A stretch of 64,000 nucleotides of DNA from Erpobdella octoculata (Eukaryota > Annelida > Clitellata > Hirudinida > Erpobdellidae). How positions within the stretch are numbered: position 1 is the stretch's first letter; every line of letters starts with the position of its first letter. The translations under genes were made by a program, and so were the position numbers. The notes beneath the pieces were generated by a model. That model had not been told where the DNA came from. It saw only the letters and a list, made by a program, of their open reading frames with translations, and made no database searches. Below, in pieces: positions 12,514-24,000 of this stretch. Where the stretch lies: the NCBI GenBank assembly GCA_963978895.1, contig OZ022247.1:5443266-5507265 (forward strand). Direction: 5' to 3'.

Positions 12514-12958
12514 CCACCGGGAGTGGTAAAGCGACCGGGAGCGGGAAAGCGACCGGGAGCGGGAAAACGACCGAAAACGGGAAAGCGAACGGGAGTGGGA
12601 AAGCAGGTGGGAAAGGAAACGGGAGAGAAAGAGACAAACATTAGAAAAACCTCTAAAAAACCCGGGCAACGCCGGGTATCTCCGCTAGTACATACATAAA
12701 CACACACACAGACACACATACATGCACATACACATACATACATACACACATACATACGCACATACATATATATATAGTTCCCGCTCGCTCACCCGCTCCG
12801 CTCCGCTCATTTTGTGACGGATTTCAAATTTTTTTTTTATTTGACTTTCCCCTTGACTCTCAAGGTTGTGTGAAAATTTCATTACGATCGGATGAATGGT
12901 GTAGCAATGCCTAAAGGACATTAATATATATACAAACATTCATTTTTATATATATAGA
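12514..12958 (-). mobile_element. Truncated composite Helitron
   Basis: On the minus strand it starts with the Helitron 5' end TCTATATATATAAAAATGAA after an A (12958/12959) and runs through the conserved CATTGCTACACCATTCATCC and GAGCGGAGCGGGTGAGC boxes. At 12688/12689 it meets a second Helitron in the opposite orientation, whose plus-strand 3' end is a CCCGGG/CGCCGGG hairpin, then TATCTCCGCTAG and T. The inner element is cut by the (TTTA)n tract at 12513 and the outer 3' end is missing. The junction is identical to those at 39217 and 46266. Confidence 0.85.
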
Positions 12959-12959
12959 T

Positions 12960-12998
<39 letters not shown>

Positions 12999-13037
12999 TT
13001 CATTCATTCATTCATTCATTCATTCATTCATTCATTC

Positions 13038-13136
<99 letters not shown>

Positions 13137-13238
13137 TATTTGTTTGTTTGTTTGTTTGTTTGTTTGTTTGTTTGTTTGTTTGTTTGTTTGTTTGTTTGTT
13201 TGTTTGTTTGTTTGTTTGTTTGTTTGTTTGTTTCAGAC
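12959..13238. repeat. Compound tetranucleotide array TTTA, TTCA, TTTC, TTTG
   Basis: Four successive tetramer arrays: (ATTT)n to about 13000, (ATTC)n to about 13036, (TTTC)n of about 100 bp, then (TTTG)n of about 95 bp. The Lys/Glu/Arg- and Thr/Asn/Lys-rich minus-strand ORF here is a product of the repeat. Confidence 0.97.
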
Positions 13239-13264
13239 GTCTGGAAAAAACACTGCTCGCAATC

Positions 13265-14318
13265 ATGTAGGGGCATGTTGAACCAATTTGTATAACTTTA
13301 CTCAGTACACATTTATTATTGCAGTAAAACATCTTGAAATAGGTTATTATTATAAACAAATGTGTTTATTACGTATACCAAAAATTATTTTTTATTTTAA
13401 GATTTTTCCTTGACCTTAGAAGAAAATATTAGCAAGCCCGGCATGTGGTTCAACTTACCCCGTTAACGGGGGCACGTTGAACCAATATTTTATAACTGCT
13501 GTTGCTAAGCAGTTATTGTTCTAGTGAAACATTTTCAAATGTACAAATGTTATCTAAGTCAAATTGATTTTTCTTCAATCTTCTTTTTTACTTTATATCT
13601 CCAATAAAATTCGGATTTCGCAATTTTTTGGTTTTGTTGTATTTGAGGTTTTTAAGTTCATCTAATTTATTACAAGAGTTGCGTAATTACTAATAATAAG
13701 TTCTTGTGTTACGAAACGCTAGGGATTAAATCATTAAAGCTGCTTAATGCTGCTTACGTAATTATTGTAACAACTTGTGTTTTTTAGAATGGTTATTGTG
13801 AGAACAAGCAATGACCCTGACAAAAACCCAGACAAAACAGCTAATAAAAATATCTAATAAAATATCTAACAATTATAACAAGTCAAATCATCACCATGAT
13901 AAAATTTTGTTGGTTCAATGTGCCCCTAACAAAATGGTTCAACATGCCCCAATCGTAGTAGTCCTAGTATTTTAACTGTAGGCTGATTAACATGTTACTG
14001 ATGCGAGAAAGAAAACACGTACTGTGTTACTGGATAAAAACACAACAAAAATATGTATCGTAAAATTACTCACCTTCTTTGCAATTGTATTTTAAAGAAC
14101 AATAACGTCAACGACTCAAAATTACTCGAAACCGGCAAAATCACTTATATCGCAATTATTTTATAATTAACATACACAAACATCCCAAATCAACACAGCT
14201 ACTTCTATTTATATTATTAGTCCAAACTATGAAACTCTGACAAAAAATTTCTATAAATAAGCAAATTTACCCATCTGGTTCAACATGCCCCGTGGTTCAA
14301 CATGCCCCGGTCTCCCCT
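13265..14318. mobile_element. Candidate TIR element with internal GGTTCAACATGCCCC repeats
   Basis: The motif GGGGCATGTTGAACC or its complement occurs at about 13270, 13480 (GGGGGCACGTTGAACC), 13914, 13935, 14279 and 14293, pointing inward from both ends. The right edge reads CGGTCTCCCCTA and the left GTAGGGGCATG, so the ends are related inverted repeats. No coding sequence or target duplication was found. The end style (TAGGGG with repeated subterminal boxes) resembles the element at 15706-19549. Confidence 0.5.
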
Positions 14319-14815
14319 ATTTAACTCGCCTCAACATCTTCGGTCTCAAATCTTTGGAACATTGCAGACTTATTGCTGACCTATGTATATGCTAAAAAAT
14401 TCTAGTCTTATTGACTCAACTTTAGTCACCAGTTTTGAATCATCTGGTTACCAGGCCACAAGAGGCCCTTGCTATAAGCTGAGGTCTGGCCTACCCAAGA
14501 TTGATGCTGCTAAGTTTTTCTTTTCCAGCCGAGTAATAAAATCCTGGAATGCCCAGCCTCACGACGTGGTCAACTCAACTACCTACAGTCGTTCCAGATG
14601 TCTGATCAACGAAACCGACCTTTCAAAATTTCTAACACTCAATGATTTAAATACCCGATGACTTATATGCCTATTTTGCGTATTTGTTTGTGTTACTATT
14701 TTTCTTATATTTTTGCTTTGAATTCTGTTCGAAAATTTTATGTTGTTTTATGTTGTCTAAACGGTGTTAGTGGCCTACGGGTCCTTCTGTTGGAGAAATA
14801 AATAAATTAATTAAT
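14319..14815 (+). pseudogene. 3' end of a truncated LINE
   Basis: Translation of about 14383-14661 shows the C-terminus typical of LINE reverse transcriptase proteins: YKLRSGLPKIDAAKFFFSSR, then VIKSWNAQPHDVVNSTTYSR and a final FLTLNDLNTR before the stop. The form is 'W N x L P x x V V' followed by a basic tail. It is followed by a 3' UTR and an A/T-rich tail (AAATAAATAAATTAATTAAT). The upstream part is missing, as is usual for 5'-truncated LINEs. Confidence 0.75.
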
Positions 14816-14819
14816 TAAA

Positions 14820-15700
14820 TTAAAAAAAACTTAATTTGAACATCTTTTGGATTTCTAAATCGAGTGTATTTGAAATAATAGTTTATGTTAAAAAACTCGT
14901 TTCTTCCTTTACTTGTTAAATATAAAATTGAACCAGGCTTTTGTTTATAAGTTTAGGTGCTTGTAGCGTCAGGGAAATTTTAATATAGCTTCGTTTTATT
15001 ACCATTTGTCGCCCAAAGTAGTTAACTTAAGAATTAAATGATACATTTTTTGAATAACAAATTAATAGTTTTTATAGCATTAAAAATTGAGGTTTCATTG
15101 AACAAAAATTTAAAAGTTTTTTCTCATTTAAAGTTATAAACTATTTGTTTATGACAGTTTCAGTTGCACATATAAATAAATAAACTCTTTAAGTTAGAAT
15201 ATGTACACTTATTATTAATAATTTTTACTGTAAGTATATATATGCAATAAAAATTAATAAAAAAATTAATAATAATGTTTGAAAGTTTTTAAATTTTAAT
15301 TTTAAATCTTAAATAACTTCTAAGAAACTGAAAAAATGCTCTTTAAGTTTCAGCTGAAACCTTACCAATATGTAACCAGCGCGCCATTATTACCAAGGGC
15401 GCTATTACTTTTTTAAATAATGAAAATTAAATTATTTTATAAAGAGCTGTTATGATTTTTTTTTAAATTAGACATAAAACAAAATAATCGTTTCTGTTTT
15501 CTTGTGAATATCTAAATGTCTGTATGTTCTAAATGTCTGTATGTTCTAATCTCTGTCTTATCACTCAAAAAAGCACACCTATGTATAATGTTAGATAACA
15601 ATGAACACTTTTGCGTAATTCAGTGATAACAAATTATCAGGTTTTATTACTAGTGACATTATTTTGCCGTGTTGCTAATAAATTTTTGTTTTATCCCATC
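14820..15700. other. Repeat remnant and AT-rich spacer
   Basis: 14820-14940 is the second half of the repeat begun at 12035-12172. The rest, to the TIR at 15706, is AT-rich with no gene or defined repeat end visible. Confidence 0.45.
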
Positions 15701-16079
15701 CCAGTAGGGGAGATGGGGGCTATTTGATCTCTTTTGAGGTTTTTTGGCGATAACAGTCAAGCCGTTCAAAAAATCTACTTTTTTTACTTACATAGAGGAA
15801 CATCTCCTCTATGTATTCAATTTAGTTTGACATTTTATAATGTTAACTATTGTTAAATTGAACTTTGGTGCAATCCCTAAAAAAGATCAAAGTGCCCTAC
15901 ATATGGGGCACTATGATCCCCCCCCCATGGGGCACATTGATCCTAGGTATAATTCAATACGATCCCACATTCAGTTTTCTCAAAAAACACATGAAAACAG
16001 GTATAATAGCTTTTAATAATAATAATCATTTAAATTATATAAATTCAACACAGGTTCTGAAAAATTGATAAATCAAATG

Positions 16080-18622
16080 CAGTTGTGGGCAAAAGTTACA
16101 AAGTTTTAACTAAAATGCAACTAACTTTCAGTTAAACTCTTTTTAGGAATTTAAATAGGAAGTTTAACTTTTTTTTAAAAAGTTCAGTTAAATCATCAGT
16201 TTAACTACATTTTTTTAGTATCAACTAAAAAAGTTTAAATAAAATTTTTCTAAAATTGTAACTAAAAATTTCAGAAGATATGATCTTTTAGGAAGCATAT
16301 GTGCAAGTTATGAGACTAGTGGCAATGGCAATAGATAAGCTGCAAGGCGAAAATGACAGTTTTATTGGTATAAAAGAAAAATTAATGGTGCCATTAAATT
16401 ATATGCTTGTAAATGGTTTAGAAACCAGCTTCCAAAAAGTTTTTAAATCTGATTATTATAATTTGGCAACTATGCTTATACGAAAGTTTAAATTAAATTA
16501 TCTACACCCAAATGAAAGATTCCCAAAAAAGAACTACTCATACAGACTGTAAAACACATGACAACTTCCAAACTAGAGCCAATGAAAACTCAAAATGGAA
16601 CACATGCACTTTTGTCATCAGACGTACAAGATGATTTATACAGTTACATGCATAAAGATCGACAACCAACAAATACAGTTGAAGTTGAAGTTTATTTAGG
16701 AAATCCTTCGCATTGAAAATTTTTCATTGATTGCGTATCCGCGATTGGCTGCTGCATTTTGCAAATACAATGCAACACTTCTCGGTAGTGCAGCCGTTGA
16801 AAAACTTTTTAGTGTTGCAATTCAGATTTTTACTAATAAAAGATGCAAAAAATATCTGATGTACTATTTGATGAATCAGTTTTTCTTAGATATAAATTAA
16901 TAAATTAGTTTGAATGTTGTTATTGTTAAAAACTTTAGAAAATTTTAACATAAAAAATAAATGTAAATAATATTGATATTTTTATTAATTTACATGTTTA
17001 TTGTTTAATAAACTTTTGAATAATTTATTTTCATTCAAAAATATGTTTGTTAAAATTAATTTAAATAAAAAGTTAGCTCAAAGGAGTTAAACTACAAAAA
17101 AAACGTTTTAGTTACAATTTAAACTCTTTTGATAAAAAGTTAGTTGATAGTTTAACTACTTTTAAAAAAGTTAGTTACAGCAAAAGTTTAACTATTAATT
17201 TTTGTTACTGCCCATCACTAGGGTTGTTACAGTTTTGAAAAAAGATTCAGTTTCAGTTAAAGTAACTTTACAAAGATTCAGTTTCAGTAAACTGAATCTT
17301 TAAAGATTCAGTTTCAGTTACAGTTAGATTCAGTTTTTTTTTTCAATTTTTTTAGGTAAACTACCAAGAAGAAATTTACTATAAAAAACATTTTGCAACA
17401 CAGACATGTTTAAAAAATGTATTTAGCTTAAAAATTCTTTCTTGAATTTATAAAAGACTTTAGCTCCCAGCTTGTCGTCACCCAAATTATGCCAACATCT
17501 GCTAAGAGCAAAGCCTGTATGGGGTTGCGTAATTGTTCTACAAGTCAGAAAAGCTCTTTTTATTTTATTGATATTTCGATCAAAATAATGGCAAGTTATT
17601 CCCATCCTTACCGATGAATAACATGGCCGAGACCATCTGTTGTGATTGACACATACTTCGCTGAATTCAACGGTAATTCAACAGATCTTTTTAATTCTTT
17701 TACTAATTCGGACACTTTTGTGGATATATCGTGTTGGTTCGGCAAGGTTAGTAAACGACCTTCCGACACAACTGCAAACATATTTTTAATAGAAGGTCTT
17801 CGATCAAAAGAAATGGCAAACTGTTTGCAGCAAATGCTGAGGCGATAGCGTGGACAGCCTTATTATAGGCATTGGAGCCTTTTTTAATGTCATTTTTGCG
17901 TTCTTTAACAACAAAACAGTTTTCAATTGTTGCCTGGTTTTTCAAATATGGAAAGGGTCGTTTAATAGACTTACTTTGTGTTTTTGATATCATAGCTATT
18001 TTTTCCTCTAAATACTCATGCTTCCTCAAGTGAGACTCTAAATTTTTGACATTTTTACCCTTCAAAATTACAGAACAAATATTGCACTTAATATCGGCTC
18101 CAACTCTTGTAAACCTTTTATGTACCGGGTTAGTATAGGTCTTGTTTTGTTGAATCTAGCTGTTTTCGTTGAAGGTCCTAAAGTAGATTCCGACTCATTT
18201 TGTTGAATAAACGATACTTCTTCCTCGGTAGATTCGTCCATAACAATGTTTTTACTAACACAAGTATCTTCCATTCTGGTTATTCTAAAAACTTGAAAAT
18301 CTTCGAAAAACAACACAAGCAACAGAACACTAACACGAAACAAAAAGAAAGAACTATTCCTAACTTCGACCGAAGTTATCGTCCATGCCATAGAATTAAA
18401 ACATTTAACCGCAAACATAAAAATAATATAATAAAATGATAAAAAATATTCATTCTAAAAGATTCAGTTATATTCAGTTTTCTCAATAGATTCAGTTTCA
18501 GTTACAGTTTTTAAAAAAGATTCAGTTTCAGTTTCAGTTGAAGTTACTGAATCTAAAAAGATTCAGTTAACTGAATGTTTCAGTTTTAGATTCAGTAACT
18601 GTAACAACCCTACCCATCACTG
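16080..18622 (+). mobile_element. Outer hAT element with transposase remains
   Basis: TIR-like ends CAGTTGTGGGCA and TGCCCATCACTG, flanked by a perfect 8-bp duplication ATCAAATG (16072-16079 and 18623-18630). Plus-strand remains of a hAT transposase include MVNGL/RFKLNYLHP-type sequence at 16301-16552. The C-terminal dimerisation domain reads as NATLLGSAAVEKLFSVA near 16765-16820, but with frame breaks. Most of the catalytic region is gone. A second hAT (17219-18612) is inserted into its right terminus. Confidence 0.88.
17219..18612 (-). mobile_element. Inner hAT element inserted in the right end of another hAT
   Basis: TIRs TAGGGTTGTTACAG / CTGTAACAACCCTA with a perfect 8-bp duplication CCCATCAC (17211-17218 and 18613-18620), created within the outer element's terminus. 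Both ends hold clustered AGATTCAGTTTCAGTT motifs, probably transposase-binding sites. Minus-strand transposase remains (about 18080-17423) include a BED-finger-like segment with NLESHLRKHEYLEEKIA, then KRPFPYLKNQATIENCF, AIASAFAANSLPFLLIED, and an ISTKVSELV/ITTDG-type start of the catalytic domain. The catalytic core and dimerisation domain are largely deleted. Confidence 0.9.
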
Positions 18623-18805
18623 ATCAAATGGAAAGCCTAAGTGACGACTGACTTGAGCAGTCTCGCCATGCTGAATTGGGTCCGGAAGTCTACAAGCAAT
18701 GTCTTCTCTTGCAAATTGAAATAGTTCATCATTCGCACAAATAAAATTGAATGACATCTTTTCCCTTTTCATGCACTTTATTACTAATTCACCATCTTCT
18801 GACAT
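18617..18805 (-). pseudogene. Terminal fragment of a transposase-associated protein
   Basis: This 62-residue minus-strand ORF contains DGELVIKCMKREKMSFNF, then an aromatic/acidic stretch, and EDIACRLPDPIQHGETAQ. It resembles the C-terminal segment of DDE-type transposon proteins that ends in a 'cKhPxP...GR' element. I infer that it belongs to the 15706-19549 element because it lies between that element's right end and the hAT insertion. The last few codons run into the hAT duplication. Confidence 0.4.
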
Positions 18806-19549
18806 TATTTGACCAATATATTGAATAAATTTCTTTTTTTTTTAAATCTAACCACAACATATTCATTAATTTTCAACACAGAACAGTCATAGTCTAGAAC
18901 AGGGCTTTCTTTTGCTGTTAACTGATATTTGACATTGCTATTCCCATTACTTTAACCAGTGTTGTACCTCGCTGACAATGTCTAACCATTGTAAAACCAA
19001 ACCAAACCTACGAAGAAAATGAATTGCGTTTTTGCAATAACAATAATAAAAAATATCAAATTATAGGACTGCACTAAACCTCCAATGCCAGGAGAATGCG
19101 TACATTTAGTATCTAAGGACAAGGGGCGGTTTGATCTACAGATCAACGTACCCAATATCGGTAAGGATCAAAGAGCCCCCATGAAATGGAGCATACTATA
19201 AATGGCGATATCTCATCAATAAATGTTGTTTGAGAATTCAAATAAGCAATAAAATAAGCCTTAGACATACGTTTATACAATGCAAAATTAAATTTCCCCA
19301 AAAAATTATCATCTAATTTGTAATTACAGAAACTCAACTGTTGCGAAAATTTACTTTTCTCCGGTCAAAACAAACTTTCGTATTTTTCAACTTTCAACGG
19401 CGGCTTTTTGAAAATAAAATAGGACTAAAATTTGACGGAAAACAATTAAAGATCATAAACAATTATGCATTGCATTTTTATTTAGAAATTATTACGTTAT
19501 TGCCAAAAGATCAATGTGCCCCAGAAATCAAAAAGCCCCCATCTCCCCT

Positions 19550-20270
19550 ACTCATTATATCTAAATATATAATAATTACTAATAAAGACAAAAACATTTA
19601 GAGAAAAGAAACTGAACTCTTAATTATTTCATTTGTTATAAACGTAAAATAATTGGCCAACGCTTGTTCATGAATTTGTTGCCACCTCATAATCAGGAAA
19701 CCCCAAAAATGGTAGTTGCTGATTCTAGCGGCACCTATAACGTTTGCAAACACTGAAAAACAAAACCTCATTCACAAAGCTTATGAGTTGTAACTACCCG
19801 ATTTTTTTATATTTTCTGATACTTTCCGCATTTGCCATTATTTAACACTGGAACTAGATGGATCTAGCTGGAAACTAGATGACAAACACTTTATTTGGTT
19901 TTAAAGAACATTTGACACATTTTATCAACCGTTGCTTGAGTGTAGTTTTATTAGCGTCATGGTTACTGTGAGTTTGGGCTCAGAGGCAAATGAAGTGACA
20001 AATGTGTACAAGTTGAAATTGTTCTGGATCAGCTCGTTGCTGGCATGCTGTGGCCAAACCATGTCTGAACATGAATCCACAGGTTTTGTCTTAGAAAGTG
20101 AGGATGATTATAGTTGGATAAAAGACAATGAGTTAAGAAAAACATATTAACAATGAAATCAAAAAGATCATGAACGCTCTCTGAACGGGTTAGTGCTTTT
20201 GGATAGGATGAGAACAAAACGATTGTAATGACACTAATGTCAGATTTGGATAGTGTTTTAAGAAAAACTA
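19550..20270. other. Intergenic DNA upstream of tRNA-Lys
   Basis: The plus strand has an open frame at about 19932-20150 that starts at TTG and shows no recognisable domain. I see no splice or family support, so I do not call it a gene. Confidence 0.3.
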
Positions 20271-20343
20271 CGCCCAACGTGGGGCTCGAACCCACGACCC
20301 TGAGATTAAGAGTCTCATGCTCTACCGACTGAGCTAGCCGGGC
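20271..20343 (-). tRNA. trnK(cuu): tRNA-Lys (anticodon CTT)
   Basis: A 73-nt cloverleaf on the minus strand. The acceptor GCCCGGC pairs with GTTGGGC (two G-U pairs) and the discriminator is G. The D arm is GCTC/GAGC, and the anticodon arm TGAGA-CTCTTAA-TCTCA puts CTT at 34-36. The T arm GTGGG-TTCGAGC-CCCAC includes a good B box. No intron. A T5 run follows the 3' end (complement of 20262-20266), serving as the pol III terminator. All stems are intact, so it looks functional. Confidence 0.97.
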
Positions 20344-20478
20344 CTGCGGCATAGGTTAAGCACATAAATAAGTACAAATGTACATAACCGTTTGCTTACG
20401 ATACTTCTTTCTCAGATAAATTTATACCAAATGTAATTTTTGTAAACTCTTAATTCAATTAATCATCGTTTTGGTTTA

Positions 20479-20776
20479 AATACAATAAAGCAATTGCAAT
20501 GGTTTCATAAATGCGTATCGTTGCCATTGCCGTGCCTGGTTCAGCTTTGCATCATTTTCTATCAGGATAAAATTATTGTTGTTGCCAATGTGAGACTCAA
20601 CATCAACATCTTCAATGTAGTTTGCTTCATTATCAGATTGCCCTTGATCATCGCAACTTTTTTGTAGGAGATCATCAATATTAGTTGTAGTACTATTTTG
20701 AGACAGAAGACAGAACGTTGTGTTGAAATCTGACAGTTCAGCTGCGACTGCATTGGCATTAGCTCCACAGAGCTAG
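20479..20776 (-). CDS. Open frame of unknown function
   Basis: A minus-strand frame of about 97 codons is open from about 20776 to a TAA at 20479. It reads NANAVAAELSDFNTTFCLLS, then a stretch rich in Asp/Asn/Ser, and ends QLLYCI. Composition looks protein-like and unlike the repeats around it, but I recognise no domain. It could be the last exon of a host gene or the C-terminus of a decayed DDE transposon. It is not part of the CP2 gene, whose stop lies at about 21089. Confidence 0.3.
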
Positions 20777-21088
20777 CAAATCATTTCAATGTCAGAACTG
20801 TTTATAAACTTATCACATTAAAAGAACCTGAGGTATGAACAACAACAATTGCTGCATGAATGTAAGATTATGTTGCTTAAATCTGCTACACATCTGCTGA
20901 TATGCTTCATCCAGAACAACTATGAATATATCTACTTTAAACCGAGCACGTCCATTATATTATATGTCTTCAATGATGACAGTGATTTATTATGCTTTTT
21001 ATATTTTCTACTCTAAAATAAATAAATTCAAATAAAATCATTCTCAATTATGTTTTCAGAAAGTTATTTCTCTCAAGTTCGTAAACAA

Positions 21089-24000
21089 TTATTTTTCCAG
21101 GTGCTTAAACGGTTGAAGAAATATGGAAACTGACTGTGCAATCAAATCTGAAATAAGAAAGTAATTAAAAGTAACAGACATTCAAATAACTGCTTAGGTA
21201 AAAAAATATATGACAAAAAGTTTTTTAAATTAACATAATTCAATAATCATAAATGATATATGCAAGATGGCTGTATAATAAATAACGCTTTATCATAATG
21301 AGAAAGTATTTGAGAAGTTGATCTCACTTTGTTCAAATTTCAAGCTGAGTTTCGAACGGTTATCCAGATGTCTTAGAAGCTGTTGGAATGAATGAGTACA
21401 AAATAAATTTCAAACATTCACGTTATTGTGTGAAATAATATTATAATTCATTATTATTTATCTTTAATATAAAAGCTGGAAATAAAAACGTGTATAAAAA
21501 TATAGAATACACATCGGTGGATTTGAAGTGGTTGCCATGACAATAACAACCAGAATCCTGTTACATACAGGAAAACACACAAAAACTACTAAATAAATAA
21601 AATAAAAAGCATAATTAATCACATTAAATGTCAGTTTCATAAAAAAAACACAAAATTTGTTTTTGCCTAATAAACTAGGAGTTGTATTGTATGAGCTGGA
21701 TTAATAAACTAGGAGTTGTATTGTATGAGCTGGATTAATAAACTAGGAGTTGTATTGTATGAGGTGGATTAATAAACTAGGAGTTGTATTGTATGAGCTG
21801 GATTAATAAACTAGGAGTTGTATTGTATGAGCTGGATTAATAAACTAGGAGTTGTATTGTATGAGCTGGATTAATAAACTAGGAGTTGTATTGTATGAGC
21901 TGGATTAATAAACTAGGAGTTGTATTGTATGAGCTGGATTAATAAACTAGGAGTTGTATTGTATGAGCTGGAGTCTCAAAAAAGTTCAAAATTTGATTTT
22001 ACATTTTCACTTGTGCTATTGCGATGAGGCCACTCATTAAAAAAACAAGAATTAAATAAACTATATTTAAAAAAAATTAAATAAACTATATTTTTAAACA
22101 CAAAATAATTATACATTGTCTGATGCTACAGTTGGACATCCGTGTTCATTGATGAAATAAATCTGTTGAACCATTTGAAAGGGTAGGCTTGCCATTTCGC
22201 AGAGTTTTTCTTGAAGACAAGGTATTGTCAGATGTCGAAGATAGACTGAACGAAATACAGCTGGAATAAGAAAAACGTCTAATATAGCTTATAAATTTGA
22301 TAAAATAAAAATATTAATAAAATAATATTTATGAAAATATTTAAAAAAACAAATAGAAAAGTGTTATGAAGATATCTGAATAAAAACTGACGCTCTTCAA
22401 AATAAATGAAATTTTCATTTTGTTGGCTTTTCTTGATGTGAGGGAGCTCGTATTCATCGCTGTCGTCCATGTTTCTCGTCACTGAGCAAGACTGGTTGGT
22501 GCTCCATTCTCTGCGCGATCTTTTGCTTCGATGGTAAAATAAGATAAATATCATAAATAGAATAAACATCTGTCAATAACCAATGAAAATAAAATACCAA
22601 TTAAGATAATAGTGGAATTTTATCTTTAGAAAAGAATTTTACAACACTTCTCACTTTAACTCATGCGTTTCTACTTGCGAGGCCAATTTACTGAATCACC
22701 CGAGACAACTGTTTTAAAATGCCTCCACACCCCTACTAGGGCTTGTGACGCCGAAGGAAATGGAATTAGTCTTCTACAAGCCGAGCCTTCATTTTAAGGT
22801 TATTTAAACGAGCCAAAGTCAGCTAGGGCTGAACCAAGGTTTTTGTGCCAAGAATAGAGATTTTGAGCCTGCAAAAACAGACCGAGCCCAAATCATGACG
22901 GGCCTAGCCAGGCCGTGCTGCAAAAAAACTGCCCGTACATGGCTTTGAATAAAACCGCTGATATTCATTTTTATAGTGAAACGCTTTACACCACCAGCTC
23001 TTCCCCCAACGATAATGACAATTGTGATGGTTATGATGATGTTGAATACAATAATAAAAACTATTCACATTGAATTCGTCTGGTCCACATTACAATTTGC
23101 AAGGCTAGCAGATTGTGTCCCATCCTGACCAATAGACATGTTTGTAGTACAAGCAAGTAGACTGGAGCATGATCCGGTCGTAGCAGTTGAACGTGCAGAC
23201 ATCGTTTCTTCAAAACTTTCATTTAAAGCGATTTTCTTCACGTAAAATTTTCCTTTGTAGAACAAAAAAACGCATATTCAAATTAGACAAGTAATTCCTA
23301 TAAAATTTTATTCCAGTAAAAAAACACAAACAAACAGATTATGAATTTAATAAACAAATAATCAAATAATTTCAATAAATAACTATTTAATATTAATATT
23401 ATCAGATCCTAAATTTAATAATTAAATGATTTTAATAAATTAAAATTGTCATCACAAACTTTCAAGGTCTTCCTCGAGGTGAACGTAAAACACCTTCAAA
23501 TAATTCGTTCCATTACTGTAAAACATTTTATAACTAATCACGTTAACTAAGATTTAAAATAAAGACTCTGTTAAAAAATCTACTGGATAAACTAAACTAA
23601 TAATAATCTCACTAAGCTACATACTACCACACAACTTTTACAAAGGCACGAAGAAAAGACTATAATAAACTAAACTTTTAACTCTAAAATGTTTCTTGCA
23701 AGGCGATTAGAGTATTTAGTCTTCATTTTTATCATTTTAAAATTTTCTAGAGTGGACGTCTAAATCAATCCATCCATCAAAAGCCCATATTTTTTATAAA
23801 CTTGCTCAGCTCAATAGAACGGTTAAACCAGTATACTATATTATTAACATAATATGCATTCATATAACCTACTTCATATTTAGACATAAATACATCAATA
23901 TAACCTACTTTATATTTAGACATATATACATCCGGTTGCCTTCTGCCAGTCCACATATCACTTCCATATCTTCTTTGCTCAGTCTAAACATGTCTCCTCC

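Larger units (their letters stand above)
15706..19549. mobile_element. TIR transposon carrying two nested hAT elements
   Basis: The ends are inverted copies of TAGGGGAGATGGGGGCT followed by TTTGAT-rich sequence (15706 onward, and 19510-19549 on the other strand). Subterminal boxes such as GGGGCACATTGATCC are repeated at both ends. A TA target duplication is possible, but no longer one is seen, so the superfamily is undetermined (a Tc1/mariner or pogo relative would fit TA). The minus-strand ORF 18617-18805 belongs to it. The hAT pair 16072-18630 is inserted in it, which leaves about 1.3 kb of original element. Confidence 0.65.

Noticed and set aside
20029..20352. 107-codon minus-strand ORF starting with LAQSVEHETLNLR
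   Set aside because: This is the read-through of the tRNA-Lys gene, a common false protein.
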